A stretch of 23,347 bases of DNA from UBA6136 sp039795615 (lineage in GTDB: Bacteria > Pseudomonadota > Gammaproteobacteria > Methylococcales > Methylococcaceae). The position numbers and the translations under genes were made by a program. This document shows positions 22,975 through 23,347 of the stretch, one piece after another. Numbering within the stretch: position 1 is the first letter of the stretch; each line of letters begins with the position of its first letter. Under the pieces are notes generated by a model, which did not search any database, was not told the origin of the DNA, and saw only the letters and a list, made by a program, of their open reading frames with translations. The stretch is from assembly GCA_039795615.1 (NCBI GenBank), contig JBDKLO010000032.1, positions 1 through 23,347 on the forward strand, in the 5' to 3' direction.

Positions 22975-23337
22975 ATGAAAAAATTCAGTCGTCTTTTTCT
23001 GGCTCTGTCTCTTTCTCTTAGCATCGGGACCGCTTGGGCGGGTCTTGAAAACAGCACCCCGGCACAACGGGCTCAGCTGATGAGCACCTTCATGAAGGAT
23101 CAACTCAAGTTTGATGCTGCCGTGCTCCCGAAGGTGCAGGCGATCAATACGAAATACGCTGAACTGGCGGAGCCCATCCTGAAGGGTGATGACAACATGT
23201 TCAAGAAACGCTCCAAGATGCATGACCTTATGGATGCCAAGGACAAGGAGTTGAGAGCCGTCCTGAGCAAGGAGCAGTTTGAACTCTACGACAGCAAGAA
23301 AGATGAATTAAAGGACTACATGGATAGTCATCTTTGA
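22975..23337 (+). CDS. Small periplasmic helical protein, Spy/CpxP-like
   Basis: 120 aa. The signal peptide (1-22) is typical, with KKFSR, a Leu/Ser core and cleavage after AWA. The mature 98 residues are predicted all-helical and rich in Lys, Asp and Met. TPAQRAQLMSTFM (28-40) and LRAVLSKEQFELYDSKKDEL (93-112) recall the repeated LTxxQ-type helices of Spy/CpxP-family envelope chaperones, where the second motif reads L..eQ...y; the exact LTxxQ consensus is not met, so the assignment is tentative. The gene is complete, ending 10 bases before the window edge. No good ribosome-binding site precedes the ATG. No cysteine is present. Confidence 0.72.
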   Translation: MKKFSRLFLALSLSLSIGTAWAGLENSTPAQRAQLMSTFMKDQLKFDAAVLPKVQAINTKYAELAEPILKGDDNMFKKRSKMHDLMDAKDKELRAVLSKEQFELYDSKKDELKDYMDSHL

Positions 23338-23347
23338 TTGATCGATC

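Noticed and set aside
1..23347. CRISPR arrays, IS elements, tRNA or rRNA genes, prophage or defence island
   Set aside because: No regularly spaced repeats, transposase or integrase motifs, tRNA-like folds or clustered defence domains seen; gene content is mostly core metabolism and envelope.

Overview
The window looks like chromosomal DNA of a proteobacterium, most likely gamma- or betaproteobacterial. SdhE sits directly behind sdhB, there is a DUF2970 protein, MetH is full length, and hemE lies beside aroK-aroB. Base composition is moderately GC-rich throughout by eye (not counted). I see no rRNA, tRNA, IS element, phage gene or CRISPR array. Species cannot be assigned from the sequence alone.

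Layout. (1) 1-3.9 kb, + strand: a lipoprotein parvulin-type prolyl isomerase with a strong terminator, then aroK-aroB (shikimate pathway) and hemE (haem synthesis). (2) 3.9-6.8 kb, - strand: a Fic-domain protein and a cationic-amino-acid-type APC permease. (3) 6.9-11.5 kb: gloB (+) meets a tight succinate dehydrogenase operon (-). Read in its own direction the operon is SDHAF4/DUF1674 small protein - sdhC - sdhD - sdhA - sdhB - sdhE, with ATGA overlaps at C/D, D/A and B/E. (4) 11.7-15.5 kb, an envelope-oriented block: a VTT-domain (DedA/TVP38-like) membrane protein, a secreted Cys-rich protein of unknown function on the - strand, a membrane-anchored lytic transglycosylase, a small trypsin-like protease and a small secreted protein with hydrophobic segments. 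(5) 15.5-20.9 kb, - strand: metH - glutaredoxin-like DUF836 - fumC, closely packed. (6) 21.0-23.3 kb, + strand: a three-gene unit (secreted lipocalin-like protein, four-TM protein, DUF2970 protein) behind an extended -10 promoter and ending in a probable terminator, then a charged lipoprotein and a small periplasmic helical protein.

How the genes relate: SDH, its two flavinylation/assembly factors and fumarase cover consecutive TCA-cycle steps (succinate to fumarate to malate). AroK, AroB, HemE and MetH are core biosynthesis. The rest is mostly envelope-directed (lipoproteins, periplasmic proteins, PG hydrolase, protease, membrane proteins). I found no clear evidence of a wholly new defence or mobile system. 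The points most worth following are the SDHAF4-like small gene at the head of the sdh operon, the lipocalin-like/4-TM/DUF2970 unit, the Cys-rich secreted protein, the TM-anchored lytic transglycosylase and several inverted repeats placed at likely promoters. No gene-free stretch exceeds about 300 bases; the longest gaps are 20888-21152 and 11489-11715.
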